A stretch of 64,000 nucleotides of DNA. It comes from Punica granatum. Taxonomy: Eukaryota > Streptophyta > Magnoliopsida > Myrtales > Lythraceae. Positions within the stretch are counted from its first letter, which is position 1. The number at the start of each line of letters is the position of its first letter. Position numbers and translations under genes: made by a program. The stretch lies in the NCBI RefSeq assembly GCF_007655135.1, contig NC_045132.1, forward strand, positions 11,532,001-11,596,000. Reading direction: 5' to 3'. The notes beneath the pieces were generated by a model. That model made no database searches. It saw only the letters and a list, made by a program, of their open reading frames with translations, and had not been told where the DNA came from. Shown one piece after another: positions 10,515-21,800 of the stretch.

Positions 10515-11029
10515 CGGGTAAGGAAAGGGTGGAGGGTAGAACCAACAAAACTCACTCGATAAGATGACTCGCCACGAGAAGAAAAGTTGGGTTGATTCGC
10601 TACGCTCAAGGATGAACGATAAGAATCGGGGTTTTCGCCACTAAACAAGGGACTTGTTTATATAAGAAAATAGAGGAAACGCTTTAGGTAATTACATTCA
10701 AATATTCATCAAATTCGTCTATTTGAGATCTCCTCCTAGCATATATATATAGAGGACAAACACCTCCCTTGATTCTAGAATAAGAAACTGACATATATTA
10801 TCCTATAGATTTCTTTCCGAAAATAGCATAAGCAAACTATTTGGAATATGAAACCTAAGATTACTGCCTCAAGTTAATATATGAAATAATATCTAATTAA
10901 GAGAAACTATATTATAGTAATATAGGAAACTTAATATCTAATTAAGCCAAATTCTTGTCTTGGAGTCTTTTAGAATGCGTGTCTGGTCCAAAAAATTTGA
11001 ATACATGTTGGGCTGTAATCTGAAGCACA
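10515..11029 (-). repeat. 3' LTR of gag-only unit B, right arm of the palindrome
   Basis: Direct repeat of 12182-12711. The minus-strand start TGTGCTTCAGATT at 11029 follows the purine tract gagaggggatga (11030-11041). About 22 bp of its terminal U5 sequence is missing at the palindrome centre. Confidence 0.75.
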
Positions 11030-11307
11030 TCATCCCCTCTCGGTTGGAAAAAGACGCGTCCTCGAGTCTTCGTCGATCTTCTCCTGGTCTTCATGTGTGC
11101 GCTTCGGTTCTTTTTAACTTGCCACTTAATGACCAACTTTTATGTTCGGACTCTCTCCTATAATTCTTCATAGATTGACTTGTTTTTGCTTCCTCGCCAA
11201 CCAATTCATTGCCTGAATTGCTGCTTCCTCGGTGGGGTCGTATATGCTTTGGCAAATTTTGCCTCAATTAGATGAAACACCATCGACAAATCTTCAATAT
11301 CAATTTG

Positions 11308-12105
11308 TTATTGAAGTTCTACTTGGGGTGAGTTTAAAGTGGGTTCCATAAGGACTTGCTTCGTGGAATTTGAAATTAATACCTCCAAAATATTCTCATC
11401 AGACGATAAAACGTTCATGATCAAGACATGTGTGTCTCGCTCCAACATAGCGTCGTTCTTCGACTCTACGTCTTCTTCCTCTTTTGTTTTGCTATTCTTC
11501 TTGGAAGTTGTGTCTTCGACCTGTATGTTTTCATCTTCTTTCACAACATCAATAATCTTCATATCACCAAGATTTGTCTTTTCATGCTCAAGAGGAAGGC
11601 TACTCTCCAGAAGACAACTTGAAGACTCGAACAACTGTTGCTCACAATCCAATGGCAAGAACCCGTCCTTCAAAAGTTGTTTCATATGCCACCACGTAAA
11701 GACCAAATTCCTTCCATCTCGAAGATGATCGTTTTCCAATTTCTCCCACCAAGTAAGAGCTTTGCCCTTTAACCGACAAATAACTCTATTGACTTGGCTT
11801 CCATCATCGGGGATGCCGTAGTAGTCAAAGAATTGGTCCACATCTGAAATCCACGTGAAGAATTCCTCAGCACTCATGCTTCCATTGAAAGACGGGATTC
11901 TCTTTGGGGGATAATCTTTCTGCACCCATTGTTGTCTTCTTATTTCATCGGAACTCGCAAGGGCTTGGATAACTCGCTCGAGCTGTCCTAAACTCTCTTC
12001 TGTTCGTTGCAATGTGGGGAGCAGGTCTTGGTCGAAGGTAAGCCCTCTTGGAACTCGTTCTGGGTGGTCTTTAGCCATTATCTCCGCATATTTAGCAAAA
12101 TCCAC
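11308..12105 (-). CDS. Gag-like protein of gag-only unit B
   Basis: 265 residues starting MDFAKYAEIMAKDHPERVPR. A capsid-like core runs from about residue 68 (RIPSFNGSMSAEEFFTWISD) through WWEKLENDHLRDG to about 150, the pattern of plant Ty3/Gypsy Gag (retrotrans_gag). It would assemble the particle that packages element RNA. The second half is acidic and Lys/Glu-rich with no zinc knuckle visible. The primer site lies about 65 bp upstream of the start. No protease or RT follows before the 3' LTR. The frame is intact, but whether it is expressed is unknown. Confidence 0.6.
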   Translation of the reverse strand: MDFAKYAEIMAKDHPERVPRGLTFDQDLLPTLQRTEESLGQLERVIQALASSDEIRRQQWVQKDYPPKRIPSFNGSMSAEEFFTWISDVDQFFDYYGIPDDGSQVNRVICRLKGKALTWWEKLENDHLRDGRNLVFTWWHMKQLLKDGFLPLDCEQQLFESSSCLLESSLPLEHEKTNLGDMKIIDVVKEDENIQVEDTTSKKNSKTKEEEDVESKNDAMLERDTHVLIMNVLSSDENILEVLISNSTKQVLMEPTLNSPQVELQ

Positions 12106-12167
12106 TCAATCTCACGTGTGTTGACTCAGTCACGTGTGTTCACTCGGCCAACAATAATAGAACCTTC

Positions 12168-12179
12168 TCTCTGATACCA
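12168..12179 (-). promoter_or_regulatory. tRNA-iMet-type primer binding site, unit B
   Basis: The minus strand reads TGGTATCAGAG just inside the LTR end (..GGCCATCA at 12182). Confidence 0.7.
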
Positions 12180-12181
12180 AA

Positions 12182-12711
12182 TGATGGCCTCACAAACCAG
12201 AATTGGGTAAGAAAGAAGGGTGGAGGATAGAACCAACAAAACTCACCCGATAAGATGACTCACTTTAGTTGGGTTAATTCGCCACGCTCAAGGATGAACG
12301 ATAAGAATCGGGGTTTTCGCCACTAATCAAGGGACTTGTTTAGATAAGAAAATAAAGGACACGCTTTAGGCAATTTCATTCAAATATTCATCAAATTCGT
12401 ATTTTTGAGATCTCATCCTAGCATATATATATAGAGGACAGACACCTCCCTTGACTCTAGAATAGGAAACTGACATATATTCTCCTATAGATTTCTTTCC
12501 TAAAATATAATAAGGAAACTATCTGGAATAGGAAACCTAAGATTACTAACTCAAGCTAATATATGAAATAATATCTAATTAAGAGAAACTATATTATATT
12601 AATATAGGAAACTTAATATCTAATTAAGCCAAATTCTTGTTCCGGAGTCTTCTAGAATGCGTGTCTGGTCTCGAAAATTCGAATACATGTTGGGCTGAAA
12701 TCTGAAGCACA
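12182..12711 (-). repeat. Shared middle LTR (530 bp) of the gag-only array
   Basis: Complete TGTGCTTCAG...GGCCATCA on the minus strand. It acts as 3' LTR of unit A (purine tract at 12712-12723) and as 5' LTR of unit B (primer site at 12168-12179). Confidence 0.8.
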
Positions 12712-13250
12712 TCATCCCTTCTCGGTTGGAAAAAGACGCGTCCTTGAGTCTTCATTGATTTTCTCCTGGTCTTCATGTGTGCGCTTCGGTTCTTTTTAGC
12801 TTGCCACTTGATGACAAACTTTTCTGTACAAACTCTCTCTTGTAATTCCTCATAGATCAGATTCTCTATTCTTCCTTGCCAATCAATTCTCTGGCTAGAT
12901 TGCCCTTTCCTCAGCGAAGTAATGTGCGCTTCAGGTAGCTCATGTTTCACTAGATGAAACACCATCGATAGATCTTCAATAGCAAATTCTTCCTGATGTT
13001 CCTCTTGGGCTGAGCTTAAAATGGGTTCCTTCAGGTCTTGTTTTGGAGAGTTTGAAATCAGTACCTTTGGAATGTTCTCCAAGCACTCTCGCTGTTCTTC
13101 CAACTTTGATTCCGAACTCATGACTTGCTTAGCCTTGAGCTTTTCACTCTCATAAGCATATTTCACTTTCTCCTTACTCGTAACTCCACAAACATCTTCA
13201 ACGGCCTTTTCAACTTCACTTTCAATAGCGTGAGGGTTATGTATGGTCAC
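12624..13250 (-). CDS. Unknown ORF at the 3' end of gag-only unit A, running into the LTR
   Basis: 208 residues, charged, no recognised domain. Its last part (KKNRSAHMKTRRKS, RVFFQPRRDDVLQ, to NKNLA) is repeated in unit B (10942-11136), so it is element-encoded and conserved between units. It crosses the purine tract and ends inside the LTR. It may be the C-terminal tail of an originally longer gag-derived polyprotein; function unknown. Confidence 0.4.
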   Translation of the reverse strand: MTIHNPHAIESEVEKAVEDVCGVTSKEKVKYAYESEKLKAKQVMSSESKLEEQRECLENIPKVLISNSPKQDLKEPILSSAQEEHQEEFAIEDLSMVFHLVKHELPEAHITSLRKGQSSQRIDWQGRIENLIYEELQERVCTEKFVIKWQAKKNRSAHMKTRRKSMKTQGRVFFQPRRDDVLQISAQHVFEFSRPDTHSRRLRNKNLA

Positions 13251-13357
13251 CTCTTGCCAATTGGGGAATTCGGAGGTAAAGTATCCGAATCCATGAAATT
13301 CAAGGCACTTAATGTCTCGGCACTAAACAGGGGGTTGTGGATCGACCTCTTGCTACT

Positions 13358-14324
13358 TCACCTTGGCCGACTCAGCTTGAGACTTGAGCGAGCCCTCAAC
13401 TTCCTTTCGTGGCTCGTTCCACCTCGAGGCTGACCCTTGGGTGTGGACCCATCAATCACCGACTTCAGGTTCAACACTCGTGGCGTAGTTAGTTGGCCCC
13501 GTTTCCACTGCCTTCGGACCTTAACGGCCAGCTTTATCACATCCTCTAGAGACCCAAAAGGCTACCGTTCGATCAGTCTCCTTGTTCAGACCTCTTAAGA
13601 AACGCGCAATGGTGGTCTCTTGAGACTCACGCAGCTCACATCCCATGGTCAGCAGTTTGAATTCCTTAACATAATCTTCTATGGACATACCACACTGCCT
13701 AATACTTTGCAATTGAAGATAAAGCTGTTACGTGTAGTACTCAGGCACAAATCTTCTATACATAAGTCCTTTCATCTCCCACCAACTACGAATCTCATTC
13801 TCGCCATCTCTTATTCGTTGTGCTTTTATGTTTTCCCACCACAGATTCGCATAATCGGTGAACTCGAGGGCAGCAAGCTGACCCTTCTGAGCTTCGGAGT
13901 ACTCATAGTATTCGAACACCTTATCGACTCGCTGGACCCACTCGAGGTACTCTTCAGGGGAACTCGTGCCTTTGAATTGCGGAATCTTTAGCTTGAGGTT
14001 GTTACCGACGCCCCTTTGCTCCTGTCGTGGAACCGACTGCTCTTGTTCTTGTTCTTCTTCTTCTTCTTCTTCTTCTTCTTCTTCTTCTTCTTCTTCTTCT
14101 TCTTCTTCTTCTTCTTCAGGAAGTTCATCTTCCACTTGAACATTCTGTCTAGGAACTCGACGTGCATGTGGTGGAGCAGCACGCGCCAAGGCCATTCGCT
14201 CAACAACTTGGGTCAGTTGATCGATCTGTGCAAAAAGCTCGTCTTGCCTCTGCTGGGACCCAAGGAACTGGGCTTGGTCAAGTGTGAGTCCCCTCGAAGC
14301 CTCATGGACGTTTTCCTCATCCAT
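13358..14324 (-). pseudogene. Gag of gag-only unit A, interrupted
   Basis: Starts MDEENVHEASRGLTLDQAQF at 14324. A run of about 25 glutamates is encoded by the (TTC)n tract. The capsid core then reads LKIPQFKGTSSPEEYLEWVQ and ALEFTDYANLWWENIKAQR, which is diagnostic Ty3/Gypsy Gag. An in-frame stop follows PEYYT near 13725. The same frame continues with MSIEDYVKEFKLLTMGCELR and TIARFLRGLNKETDR, then shifts frame near 13540 (VIKLAVKV). So the gag is recognisable over about 320 residues but broken by one stop and one frameshift. It is the same gag type that is missing from the Gypsy copies at 14775-35330. Confidence 0.75.
14052..14117. repeat. (TTC)n / (GAA)n microsatellite inside gag
   Basis: About 22 uninterrupted trinucleotides, read on the minus strand as polyglutamate. 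Its length keeps the gag frame. Confidence 0.9.
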
Positions 14325-14408
14325 TGCGTTTCTCAGAATGATTCCTCATTAAACACTTGTGTTTACACTCCCTTATGTGTTTCAATTGGCCAACAAGAAC
14401 AAAACCTT

Positions 14409-14421
14409 CGCTTTGATACCA
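14409..14421 (-). promoter_or_regulatory. tRNA-iMet-type primer binding site, unit A
   Basis: Minus strand TGGTATCAAAGCG adjacent to the LTR end CCCATCA (14424). Confidence 0.7.
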
Positions 14422-14423
14422 AA

Positions 14424-14609
14424 TGATGGGCTCACGAACCAGAACTGGGTAAGAAAGAAGGGTGGAGGGTAGAACCAACAAAACTCAACCCGACTTTTCA
14501 AACTCAACCCGACTTTTCTTACTCATGGCGAGCCATCTTATCGAGTGAGTTTTTTTGGTTCTACCCTCCACCCTTCTTTCTTACCCAGTTCTGGTTCGTG
14601 AGCCCATCA
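14424..14609. repeat. Foldback of two LTR ends
   Basis: 14424-14490 is the U5 end of a minus-strand LTR. About 14543-14609 is nearly its exact reverse complement (both contain the ggtagaacc / ggttctacc and tgggtaagaaagaaggg blocks). The spacer repeats 'aactcaacccgacttttc'. The rest of both LTRs is missing. Confidence 0.75.
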
Positions 14610-14774
14610 GCTGGGCTTTGGCGCTTATGGAGTTTGTCTTTAAGGAGCACTTGCCGAGCGGGTTGCCTATGGCCATGAAAGTCCTCACAAATGCTGCTGA
14701 CAAGAGGGTCAAGGAGCAGCTCATGGCAGGAGTGAGCTCGATCGGGAGGACCCACCACATAAACCTTGTCCGAC
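14610..14774 (+). pseudogene. Receptor-like kinase N-lobe fragment (LRK10L-type)
   Basis: Translation shows a decayed glycine loop (LGFGAYG in one frame), then after a frameshift FKEHLPSGLPMAMKVLTNAA, with the VAIK-type lysine, and VSSIGRTHHINLVRL, kinase subdomains I-IV of the LRK10L/PR5K-like family. It is bounded on the left by the gag-only cluster and on the right, at 14774, by the Gypsy insertion. The coding sequence resumes at 35331 with an exact CCGAC overlap. It would be a membrane receptor kinase if intact; here it is dead. Confidence 0.8.
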
Positions 14775-15571
14775 TGATGCGATTCCCTCCAAGAATGACG
14801 AGACCCGACAACTAAAGGAACCCAAGAAAGTTCCACGATCAGATTTGATTGACGAACCCTCGACTCGTTGTTTACGACAAAAACAAGAACCTTGGTATAA
14901 TTGACCTCAACCTGTTGTTTCATGCGAAACAAGAACCTCGGTATATAGGAAGATGCCACAAACGGTGATGGAAAGCCGTTTGATAAGTCGATGAAGACGC
15001 CACAAACGGTGGTGGAAAGCCGTTTGATAAGTCGATGATGAACGCTACGGAAACTTCCGATAAGTTCGAATTAGTTCTTCAAGAACCAAAGAGAATACTC
15101 TCACAATTTTCTGAATGTTCCTTTCTTTAAAAATTGACTAAGATGAATATATATAGACATAAACTAATCCTAATCTGGCCATATCTCCTCCTAAAGATAA
15201 GGAAAATAAAACCTAGAATATCGATAGAGATATGACATAATCTATAAAGATATGAAATCTAAATATCCCTAGAATATTTCCATGAGATTTAAACTTTAAA
15301 CAAATCTGATGATATCTTCTCTTGATCATCAAATATTCTAGAAGCTTCCTCAAACACTTGTTGAATTTAGCCTTGTCCGTAATCTTCTATAACTTGAATC
15401 ATGTTGATGGATTTTTGTTCATGTCCAATGGGCTTCCACGAATTTGCTTGAGCTCGAACCTCTTGAATCAGGCCGTTGAGTTCATCTTTAAACTTCTTTA
15501 CTCGTGCTCGCGTAATCGGTCCAATTGGAACTTGAACTGGATCCCTTGAAGTCGTGCTATGATTTGCATCA
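14775..15571 (-). repeat. 3' LTR of the tandem Gypsy unit
   Basis: Minus strand TGATGCAAATCATAGC...GGAATCGCATCA. It contains a 45-bp tandem duplication (about 14951-15040) also present in the other two LTRs, and a TATA box on the minus strand at about 15145-15157. The pol frame ends inside it. Confidence 0.88.
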
Positions 15572-18500
15572 TTCCCCTCCTCTTGAAAAGGATTTGTCCT
15601 CAAATCATCACCTACATCAAAAGGAAGCATATCAGCAACATTAAAAGTAGCACTTACATTGTACTCACCGGGTAAGTCTAGTTTATAAGCATTGTCATTG
15701 ATGCGCTCCATGACTTGAAAAGGACCATCTCCTCTTGGAAGCAGTTTGGAACGTCTTTGCGCCGGAAATCTCTCTTTCTTCATATGCAACCAAACCCAAT
15801 CTCCGGGTTCAAAAATCAGCTTATCACGGCCCTTATTGGCGTGTTTTGCATACTGCTCAGTTCTTCGCTCAATGTTGAGTCTTGCATTCTCATGAATCTG
15901 CTTGACAAATTCAGCTTTCTTTTTACCATCTAAATTAACATACTTAGACAACGGTAAAGGAGATAAATCCAAAGGAGTTAAAGGATTAAATCTATACACA
16001 ATTTCAAATGGTGAAAATTTAGTAGCGAAATGAACAGATCTGTTATAAGCAAACTCAACATGTGGTAAACACTCTTCCCATGTTTTAATGTTCTTTTTTA
16101 TGATTGCCCTCAACAAAGTAGACAAAGTTCTATTTACTACTTCCGTTTGACCATCAGTTTGTGGGTGACAAGTAGTAGAAAACAACAGCTTAGTACCTAA
16201 TTTACACCACAAAGTCTTCCAAAAATAGCTCAAGAACTTAGCATCTCTATCCGAAACAATTGTTCTTGGCATGCCATGTAACCTCACAATCTCCCTAAAG
16301 AACAAATCAGCAACATGCGAAGCATCATCCGTTTTGTGACATGGAATAAAGTGTACCATCTAAGAAAATCTATCCACAACCACAAAAATTGAATCTCTCC
16401 CACGTTTAGTCCTAGGTAATCCTAACACAAAGTCCATTGAAATATCAATCCAAGGCTCACTAGGAATAAGTAAAGGAGTATACAAACCGTTGGGCTGCAC
16501 TCTGGATTTAGCTTGCCTACATGTAACACATCTATCACAAATTCTCTCAACATCTCTTTTCATATGTGGCCAATAGAAGTGTTCTTGCAAAATAGATAAA
16601 GTCTTTGCAACACCAAAATGTCCCATTAATCCTCCACCATGAGATTCATGCACCAATAACTCATTCAATGAACAATTAGGCACGCATAACTTATTCTCTC
16701 GAAACAGGAACCCATCATGCCTAAAGAACTTACTACAAGGGATTTTCTCACAAGTCCGATATTCCTCACAAAATTCATGGTCATCAGCATATAAATTTTT
16801 AATGTGCTCAAAACCTAGCAATTTTGCATGAAGTGTAGAGAGTAATGCATACCTGTGAGAAAGTGCATCGGCGACCACATTCTCCTTACCTTGCTTATAC
16901 CGAATGACGTATGGAAACATCTCAATGAACTCCACCCATCGGGCATGTCTTTTGTTTAGTTTGTGTTGGCCCTTCAAGTGTTTCAAGGACTCATGATCGG
17001 TGTGTATCATGAACTCCTTAGGCCATAGGTAGTGCTGCCAGGTCTCTAAAGCTCGAACCAATGCATACAACTCTTTATCATAAGTTGGATAGTTTAAGGC
17101 TGCCCCGCTTAGTTTTTCGCTGAATTAAGCAATTGGTCGTCCTTCCTGCATGAGAACTGCACCTATACCAACACCTGAAGTATCACATTCAATCTCAAAA
17201 GTTTTAGAAAAGTTAGGTAAAGATAATAAAGGAGCGTTGGTCAACTTCTCTTTGATTAGCTGAAACGCCTTCTCTTGTTCTTCTCCCCATCTAAATCCAA
17301 CGTTTTTCTTGATCACTTCAGTAAGTGGTGCTGCTATTCTACTAAAGTCATTCACGAACCGCCGGTAGAAACTAGCAAGTCCATGAAAACTACGAACATT
17401 ACTTACACTTGTGGGACTAGGCCACTCTTGGATTGCACGTACCTTCTCCTCATCAACCTGTATACCTTGTGCACTAACAACAAATCCCAAAAATACAAGC
17501 TTATCGGTGCAAAAAGTACACTTCTTCATATTAGCATATAACTTTTCCTTCCTAAGCACATCTAAAACAGATTTCAAATGTACCTTATGATTATCTAAGT
17601 TTTTGTTGTAAACGAGTATATCATCAAAGTAGACAACCACAAATTTACCTATAAATGCACGCAAAACCTGATTCATAAGTCTCATGAAAGTACTTGGAGC
17701 ATTAGTCAAACCAAAAGGCATAACTAACCATTCATACAAATTTTATTTTGTTCTAAAGACAATTTTTCATTCATCTCCTTCTTTCATTCTAATCTGATGA
17801 TAACCACTCTTTAAATCAATTTTAGAAAATGCACAATAACCATGTAGCTCATCTGACATATCATCTAAGCGAGGAATATGATGACGATACTTTACCGTTA
17901 TGTTGTTGATTGCTCGGCAATCAACGCACATTCTCCACGTCCCATCCTTCTTAGGTATAAGTATTACTGGAATAGCGCATGGGCTCAAGCTCTCCCTCAC
18001 GTACCCTTTCTCTAACAACCCACTTACCTGCCGTTGAAGCTCCTTTGTCTCCTTAGGATTGCTCCTATAGGCTGGTCGGTTTGGAATTGTCACACCAGGA
18101 GCAAAATCAATTTGATGTTCAATCCCTCGGATTGGAGGTAACCCATGTGGTGTTTCCTTGGGAAAGACATCCTCATACTCCTGCAAAAGAGAAACAACAA
18201 AACTAGGCAGAGCGAGATCAAGTTCGTTAGTATGAAAAATGCCTCTTTGTACAAAAGTACAATCATCGGCTGATTTGAAAACATTGCTTGCCTAATTTCT
18301 CCCATTTTTGCATTAAAATTCTTTTATTTTCTCTCTGATTTTCTCTCAATGGCCGAATTTTGATTTTCTTTTTCTCTCTCATTTTTCTCGGCCTCTCTCT
18401 GATTTTCACTCGTTTTCTTCTGTTCACTCTCTTTCTTTTGATCACTCTCTTTTTGCAATCTCACTTGATCCTCATATACTTGCTGCGGAGTCAATGGTAC

Positions 18501-18870
18501 AAGAGTGATTGATCGTTGATTAAGTACAATGGAGTATTTGTTCGTAAAGCCATCATGCTTCACTCGTCTATCAAATTGCCATGGACGCCCTAGCAACAAA
18601 TGTCCCGCTTGCATTGGTACTACATCACACAACACTTCATTTTCGTATTTACCGATTCGAAATGCAACTAACACCTGCATGTCTACCCTTATCTCACCAC
18701 TATCATTTAACCATTGCAATTTGTATGGCTTGCGGTGCTTTAGCATGGGTAGTCCCAATTTTTCCACCATTGTTGGGCTTGCGACATTAGTACAACTACC
18801 GCCATTAATAATCACACAACATACCTTGTCTTTGATGTAGCACCTAGTGTGTAAGATGTTCTCCCGCTGC
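15367..18870 (-). pseudogene. Gypsy copy 1: protease-RT-RNaseH-integrase with stops
   Basis: Reads leftward from the nested insertion. Protease: IINGGSCTNVASPTMVEKLG and LLLGRPWQFDRRVKHDGF. A frameshift in a Lys/Glu-rich linker near 18.3 kb precedes RT (from 18186: [31 protein letters not shown]). Next come RNase H ([29 protein letters not shown]) and integrase (HHCC zinc finger HESHGGG..CDRCVTC; core [18 protein letters not shown]). RT to integrase stays in one frame but has stops near 17764, 17746, 17122 and 16357; those at EGDE* and DRFS* replace Trp and Lys codons. The C-terminus has no chromodomain and ends in the LTR. Nonfunctional. Confidence 0.85.
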
Positions 18871-21800
18871 TGTGCGCACCCGAATTTAATCTCGTCGGGT
18901 CACTCATGCGCGCGCCTAAGCAAACGCGGCTTGGGAGTGTCCACCTTCCCGGGGACGCGCGATGGACGCACGTGAGAAGGAGTCACCACTTGCCATTTTA
19001 CGACCCAAAGGTTGAGGGCCGGCAAGTTACCCGGGTCTAGGGGTACGGGGTACACCTAAATGCTAAGGCAATGGTCGTACGGAACCGGAAATTCCGAATT
19101 CGGGGGTTCTATTACGTGTGGGCCTATATCCCGCACGCCCTTTCGGTACTCTAGCTTGCTAGGCTTGCCGTTTTGTTTATTTACCGCGTGATTTAGAGTT
19201 GCACTTGACTCGCCCGTTTTGACACCGTAAATTCGATGAATTGATCAAGTTGGGCCAAGAGTCCGAAAGATGAGTAGGCTTGTGCATCGAGGAGTCGGTT
19301 CACTATCTTATCGTTACAGTTCATCGAACCGCGATGGTCGGATCCCTACGTGAACTGAAACCGCGAGTATCCGAGCTTACTCACCCTTTGGTGGCGATAG
19401 ACCAACTGAACCGATCCGGCACTCGGACCTCTCGCTCACCGATCGGGGATCCTTACAAGTATATAAATGAACATACAAATAGAATTCTCGCAATGTTCTC
19501 TCAACTAATTACAAGGTTTAACTGAATAAGGTAAATGGATCCCGATCGGTTGCCAATATTCCGCTTCGGCTCACCGAGTATTTTGAATAACCGATAAACA
19601 AATTAAGGCAACGCGGGCTCGAGGAGCCAGGGGTCGGGTCTGATCGATCCAACGGTTCTCGGGGGAACCGGTCGGTTCTAACTGTATCCGATGGACCGAT
19701 CGAGCTCCCGGGTGATATCTAAACCCGTTTCATGCGCTCAATCCGAATCCGCCTTCCACATAGGCCGCATTCGGAGTGTGACAGTGAATCAAGGCTAGAT
19801 CCCATTCCGCACTCGGGTTGCACGCGCTCGGTGAGTTAAGAGGCGTTGGACCTTGGTTTCGGTGATTTGGGGCATTGGACCCCGTGCAACACGTGACCTA
19901 TGGGCTCGGGCCCGAACCGCAATAAATCATCATATGCAAAGACAAAACAGAAGAAAACTGATAAAACTGACACAATATAGACAACAACTGACAATTGTCG
20001 GTGAATACAGACAAGTGGCATATTAAGTCGAATGTGCGTGATTTAATCAGTTATTATCCGTGGTTGATTGGCAAACAATGCATCTAACCTAGGCAAACAT
20101 AGAGGGCGGGCTAGGATAAGGTTCTAAGCCAATTACATGTGTGTGTTTGTTTTATGACTCTTATTCAGTTAAGTGTCACTACGGTTTTACCGAATTAGCC
20201 AAACTCGTGTTTTGACTCTAGATTGGAATCTATCATTCCGCTCATCCATTATCTAGTGTTTGATTAGGCCGGATGCATGATTAGTCCGGTTCTTTGTGTT
20301 TTGGAACTGAAATAAAATGCTCCCCACCGAATCTACGATAGGAAGATAGAAACACCGAAAGTGAACGGAATGGGCCGTGCGAATGAGACTCGTACCCGAA
20401 CGGGTGGCCCTTTTCCGTCCATAGATCGAGGCGTTTCCAATTCCCTAGCGCCTAGGGTATCGGTGAATCACGGAATGATGATTATGCCCTTGGATAATAA
20501 AATAGCAATGTTCGTGTATAAATTGGAGATCGCGTCACACGAAGGAGTCTAAGAAGGACTCTCGTGCCCCGACTCGGGCCGTCTCAAATTGGGCCCGGAC
20601 TCGAGTCGTGGCACGTGAGTACTCCCTAGACATCAATTCTATTCGGGTTACGCGACTCGGTATTTTGAAATTGTGAATTTTTTAATGGAAAAGGGCATTC
20701 TCGCCATTCCGTAAATCATCGACGCTTTTACGAATTAATAACCAATTTACCCAATTATTTAGTCCAAGTGCTTTAATTAGCCGAGTGAAGCGTCCCCTTT
20801 TTCCATTTTTGTGGGATTATTCGACAATTACCGATTTACACCGCAACTATAGATTCGGTGGGTATTTATCCGGGACTAACACGTCTAATAAACGATCGAT
20901 GCGCGATCGACAATTGAATGGAGAGCACGATTGCAAACAACTCCAAGAGCCGACTTCCAAAAGGAGGAAGAGGCCGACATAGACTCGAAGAGAGCCACGG
21001 GACGCTCGATCACATCCCGAAGATAGTGACCGAACGTTCCCTTGGCTCAACCCCGGGTCTTGGTCGGTCTCTTGCGCCGATTTCAATCGTTTCTTGCATG
21101 TCTCATATGCCATGGAAATCAATAATACAAGCACCCAATAGAATAATGCCGTCATGATGTAAAATACGCAAATAAACGTACGAGGTGAATACACGCATGA
21201 AATTCGTAATGCGACATTAATTTATTCAAGGCCAAATTCAGAAATTTCTCCCGAGAAACCCTCGATATCACGGGAGGAGAAGTCCGTGACCTCGGAAGAA
21301 CCAAGGGACCTCTCGGCCTCCCCGTGAGGGACGTGGCCGTGAGCTCCCGTTGGTGCCACCGACCCGTGGGGACCTCTTCCCCCTAGATCCCGAATATTTC
21401 TCGTTGCATCATCGCATCTTGGTCACGGTTGAAAGCATCACAACCGAAGGAATGGCCCAATCCGAAGAGATGAGGTGGCCATGGACTCTAGAGAGCCAAG
21501 GGGGCTCACGGCCCTCCCCCTAAGAGGTTCAGCCGAGAGGTCTCACGGCTCTCTTGGGTCCATGTCGGTCTCATCCCCTCGGATCCGAGGCACTTCGTGT
21601 TGTGCTTGCATGACTACACGGTATATGGACGTTAATGATAGATAGTAAACATGATACGATGCATGGAGTTGCATGGAAGCTTAGATCCAGAAGAAAAACG
21701 ACGTCTTTCATGCTCCTTAGTCATTTAAATCACGTTATCATTCCATACAAACACATATAGAGAGTCCTAGCTTCTCTAGGTTATGAAGAGGTGTTACCTA

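Larger units (their letters stand above)
9972..14609. mobile_element. Cluster of gag-only LTR elements (TR-GAG-like) with palindromic ends
   Basis: Order on the plus axis: LTR (+) 9972-10502, LTR (-) 10515-11029, gag B (-), LTR (-) 12182-12711, gag A (-), LTR end (-) from 14424, LTR end (+) to 14609. The two minus-strand units share the middle LTR. Each unit has a tRNA-iMet-type primer site (TGGTATCA..) beside its 5' LTR, and GAGAGGGGATGA-like purine tracts precede the 3' LTRs. No protease, RT or integrase is present, so mobility would need enzymes from elsewhere. The right end abuts kinase-coding DNA. I could not find a matching target duplication at the two outer ends. Confidence 0.75.

Noticed and set aside
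14016..14426. Plus-strand frame with poly-F, and minus-strand poly-K frame
   Set aside because: Antisense and shifted readings of the polyglutamate tract in gag A.
9972..14609. Target-site duplication around the gag-only cluster
   Set aside because: Bases left of 9972 (aacga) and right of 14609 (gctgg) do not match, so I could not support a single clean insertion.
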